Assembly (NCBI GenBank): GCA_016763955.1
Contig: JAESSU010000496.1
Span: 1 to 7,745 of the forward strand
DNA length: 7,745 nucleotides
From: Phycisphaeraceae bacterium
Lineage (GTDB): Bacteria; Planctomycetota; Phycisphaerae; Phycisphaerales; Phycisphaeraceae
Direction of reading: 5' to 3'
In this document: positions 6,507-7,745 of the stretch, piece after piece
Layout of the letters: each line of letters starts with the position of its first letter
Numbering within the stretch: the first letter of the stretch is position 1
Position numbers and translations under genes: made by a program
The notes under the pieces: generated by a model
Seen by the model: only the letters and a program-made list of their open reading frames with translations
Databases searched by the model: none
What the model was told of the DNA's origin: nothing

Positions 6507-7046
6507 TTAGCTGTTCGATCCCAAATTCTGATTCGGCAATGGGCCCTTGGGAGTCGCAGTGCCTGAGGGGATGTTGTAGATCGGGCCGATCATGATGACC
6601 ACTGTCACGCGATCACCTTGGGCGTACATCAAAATGCGCAGTCGCTCGGGGCCTTTATTGCGGTTAAGAACAAAGCCTCTTTCTTCGTGTTCATCGTTAC
6701 CCATCTGCCAACCGTAACGTACCAATTGACTGCGATAAAAACTGATCACATCATCAAGCCTCGCACGCCCCTGATAGACATGCTTCACTTCACGAGCATT
6801 GCCCACAATGGCGTAATGGGATTGTTTAGCCAATGCTTTAAACCCAATAGGCTGCCCCACATCGGGAATCAACGGCTGAGATTCGCCCACCACGCCCATC
6901 GCCTGTTGCGGAGCGAGTAGTGACCATTCTTCATTGATTGGATTGGGATAAGCAATCTTATATTTATTGCAACCGCCAATCAATAAAACAGGCAGCACAT
7001 AGAGAACAGCCAAAGCAACGATGTTGGTGGTTTTTTTAAGATTCAT
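6507..7046 (-). CDS. Lipoprotein of unknown function
   Basis: A 179-residue protein with a lipoprotein signal: basic MNLKK, a hydrophobic stretch (9-23) and a lipobox-like IGGC with the acyl-accepting cysteine at C26. The mature part has a disordered-looking Pro/Gln-rich stretch (34-68). A compact domain of about 80 residues (76-157) follows, with the pattern YQGRARLDDVISFYRSQL (91-108), YGW (111-113), a beta strand containing RLRILMYAQGD (136-146) and VTVVIMIGP (148-156). That fits an alpha-beta domain in which a helix with FYRSQL is followed by a small sheet. I do not recognise a named family. The C-terminus is Pro/Gly/Asn-rich. It sits 125 bp upstream of the TPR gene on the same strand and may share its transcript. 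No clear ribosome-binding site precedes the ATG. Membrane anchoring is well supported; function is not known. Confidence 0.7.
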   Translation of the reverse strand: MNLKKTTNIVALAVLYVLPVLLIGGCNKYKIAYPNPINEEWSLLAPQQAMGVVGESQPLIPDVGQPIGFKALAKQSHYAIVGNAREVKHVYQGRARLDDVISFYRSQLVRYGWQMGNDEHEERGFVLNRNKGPERLRILMYAQGDRVTVVIMIGPIYNIPSGTATPKGPLPNQNLGSNS

Positions 7047-7207
7047 AACAACTAAAGTTTACTTGTATCAAGGTTTGGGGGCAACTGGAATTAACGCTGA
7101 TGAGATAGATTCGCGAAGCATCACAAGATCAAAAGCCCCTCACCCCTAACCACGGCATAGGAAGTTTTAACCTATTTTTTAACACAAAGGTATATCCTGC
7201 GAATTGT

Positions 7208-7342
7208 CTTGGCGAGCCGTGTCGTGTCGTGTCGACACGAGATTGACCGCAGGTCAAAAATATTGCACACAAAATACTGAGCTAACGGATTTTTCAGTTG
7301 ACCATCGGGCAAAATCGGGCTGATACAGCACGGCTCGCCAAG
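7208..7342. repeat. 135-bp element with perfect 14-bp inverted ends and nested hairpins
   Basis: CTTGGCGAGCCGTG at 7208-7221 is exactly the reverse complement of CACGGCTCGCCAAG at 7329-7342. Inside lie a 14-bp palindrome TCGTGTCGACACGA (7227-7240), an inverted repeat TTGACC-GCA-GGTCAA (7243-7257) and a looser ACTGA...TCAGT pair (7276-7280 with 7294-7298). Three tandem copies of CGTGT cover 7218-7232. As RNA it could fold into a closing stem with three branches. It may be a small mobile palindromic repeat, a structured leader of pyrR, or both. Confidence 0.6.
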
Positions 7343-7366
7343 GCGGAGGGACATGCGTTTGCCCTA

Positions 7367-7393
7367 GTGTCCTTTGTGTCCTTCGTGTTAAAA
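7367..7393. repeat. Degenerate 9-bp tandem repeat (GTGTCCTTT type)
   Basis: Three consecutive 9-bp units read GTGTCCTTT, GTGTCCTTC and GTGTTAAAA. On the minus strand this encodes the Asn-Thr-Lys-Asp-Thr-Lys-Asp-Thr string that recurs in spurious short proteins from many environmental genomes. It is therefore more likely a piece of a dispersed intergenic repeat than a gene. It lies 27 bp before pyrR. Confidence 0.55.
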
Positions 7394-7413
7394 ATCCCGC
7401 AACCTGTTATCAT
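7382..7413 (+). promoter_or_regulatory. Possible promoter immediately before pyrR
   Basis: TATCAT at 7408-7413 resembles a -10 box and lies exactly 7 nt before the pyrR ATG at 7421, so a transcript from it would be nearly leaderless. The best -35 candidate, TTCGTG at 7382-7387, is poor and too far (20 nt). No Shine-Dalgarno sequence precedes the ATG, which agrees with leaderless initiation. Tentative. Confidence 0.25.
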
Positions 7414-7420
7414 ACTCGCC

Positions 7421-7745
7421 ATGAAGACGCTTGCAGACAGTTCAAAAATTGCGTCTCTGGTCCAAGACCTTGCCCAACAAGTGAGTTCCGCAATCACGGC
7501 CAGTGAATCTTCGCATCCTTGGGCCATCGTAGGCATCCGCAGCCGCGGTGATCTACTTGCCCAACGGCTTTCCGATCAACTTGACCCAACGGTGATTAGC
7601 GACCGGTTTGGGGTTCTGGACATTACGCTTTACCGCGATGACCTTTCTGAAATCACACACCAACCGATGGTTCGCACCACAAAAATCCCCTTCGACATTG
7701 ATGGCCTGAATATCGTACTCGTCGATGATGTCCTAATGACCGGCC
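7421..7745 (+). CDS. pyrR: PyrR bifunctional pyrimidine regulator / uracil phosphoribosyltransferase (5' part)
   Basis: The first 108 codons of a gene cut by the window end; the family is usually about 180 residues. WAIVGIRSRGDLLAQRL (34-50), LDITLYRDDLSE (66-77) and the PRPP-binding motif IVLVDDVLMTG (98-108, with the next residue starting as C) match PyrR along their whole order, with an RTTKIPFDI segment (85-93) between. PyrR enzymes convert uracil and PRPP to UMP and, in many Gram-positives, bind the pyr mRNA leader to attenuate transcription when UMP is high. Whether the RNA-binding role exists here is unknown, because only the enzymatic half is well covered. The ATG gives the same distance to the VGI strand as in Bacillus PyrR; an in-frame GTG at 7385 would be longer and lies in a repeat. 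It diverges from the lipoprotein gene. Its downstream partner is outside the window. Confidence 0.92.
   Translation, partial: MKTLADSSKIASLVQDLAQQVSSAITASESSHPWAIVGIRSRGDLLAQRLSDQLDPTVISDRFGVLDITLYRDDLSEITHQPMVRTTKIPFDIDGLNIVLVDDVLMTG

Larger units (their letters stand above)
7047..7420. other. Divergent intergenic region rich in repeats
   Basis: This 374-bp stretch between the lipoprotein gene and pyrR, which diverge, carries no convincing gene; open frames on the minus strand (7172-7354, 7294-7536) are repeat-derived or shadows. It must contain the promoters for both directions. From left to right it holds a C-rich CCCCTCACCCCTAACC (7136-7151), a weak hairpin ATAGG...CCTAT with a T-run (7157-7180), the 135-bp inverted-repeat element (7208-7342) and a 9-bp degenerate tandem repeat (7367-7393). 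Confidence 0.7.

Noticed and set aside
7157..7180. Hairpin ATAGG...CCTAT followed by T residues, terminator-like
   Set aside because: The stem is five AT-rich pairs with a 9-nt loop and no plus-strand gene lies upstream for it to terminate.
7294..7536. Minus-strand open frame containing NTKDTKDT
   Set aside because: It overlaps pyrR antisense, and its distinctive part comes from the 9-bp tandem repeat, a known source of spurious proteins.

Overview
The window (7745 bp, moderate GC) reads as a piece of a planctomycete-type chromosome, most likely class Phycisphaerae. This rests on the gene repertoire, on a membrane-anchored TPR protein whose N-terminus (HELEQNDLVVFL) resembles a planctomycete type I recall, and on intergenic repeats of a style I associate with such genomes. 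The genus cannot be fixed from the sequence.

Region 1 (1-3132, plus strand) is the accessory part. It opens with a 107-bp inverted-repeat element. A tight four-gene cassette follows: a nucleotidyltransferase of the NTP_transf_5 type (223-1569), a 63-residue peptide with a twin-arginine-like motif and almost no passenger (1641-1832), a PqqD-like peptide chaperone (1868-2197) and an HprK-related P-loop kinase (2194-3132, 4-base overlap with PqqD). This matches the kinase/PqqD composition called the 'HPr-rel-A' system and shares parts with lasso-peptide clusters that carry kinase and nucleotidyltransferase tailoring enzymes. No lasso cyclase or leader protease is visible. The working hypothesis is that the small peptide is the substrate, PqqD presents it, and the kinase and nucleotidyltransferase modify it. 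The chemistry and the product are unknown.

Region 2 (3188-7046, minus strand) looks like ordinary chromosome: a class I SAM-dependent methyltransferase convergent with the cassette, an RluD-type 23S rRNA pseudouridine synthase with unusual acidic and lysine-rich additions, a membrane-anchored TPR/YfgM-like protein overlapping it by ATGA, and a lipoprotein of unknown function.

Region 3 (7047-7420) is a 374-bp divergent intergenic stretch with no gene. It holds a 135-bp element bounded by perfect 14-bp inverted repeats with three smaller inverted repeats inside, then a degenerate 9-bp tandem repeat. Region 4 (7421 to the end) is the 5' part of pyrR, the pyrimidine regulator/uracil phosphoribosyltransferase, cut by the window edge inside its PRPP-binding motif.
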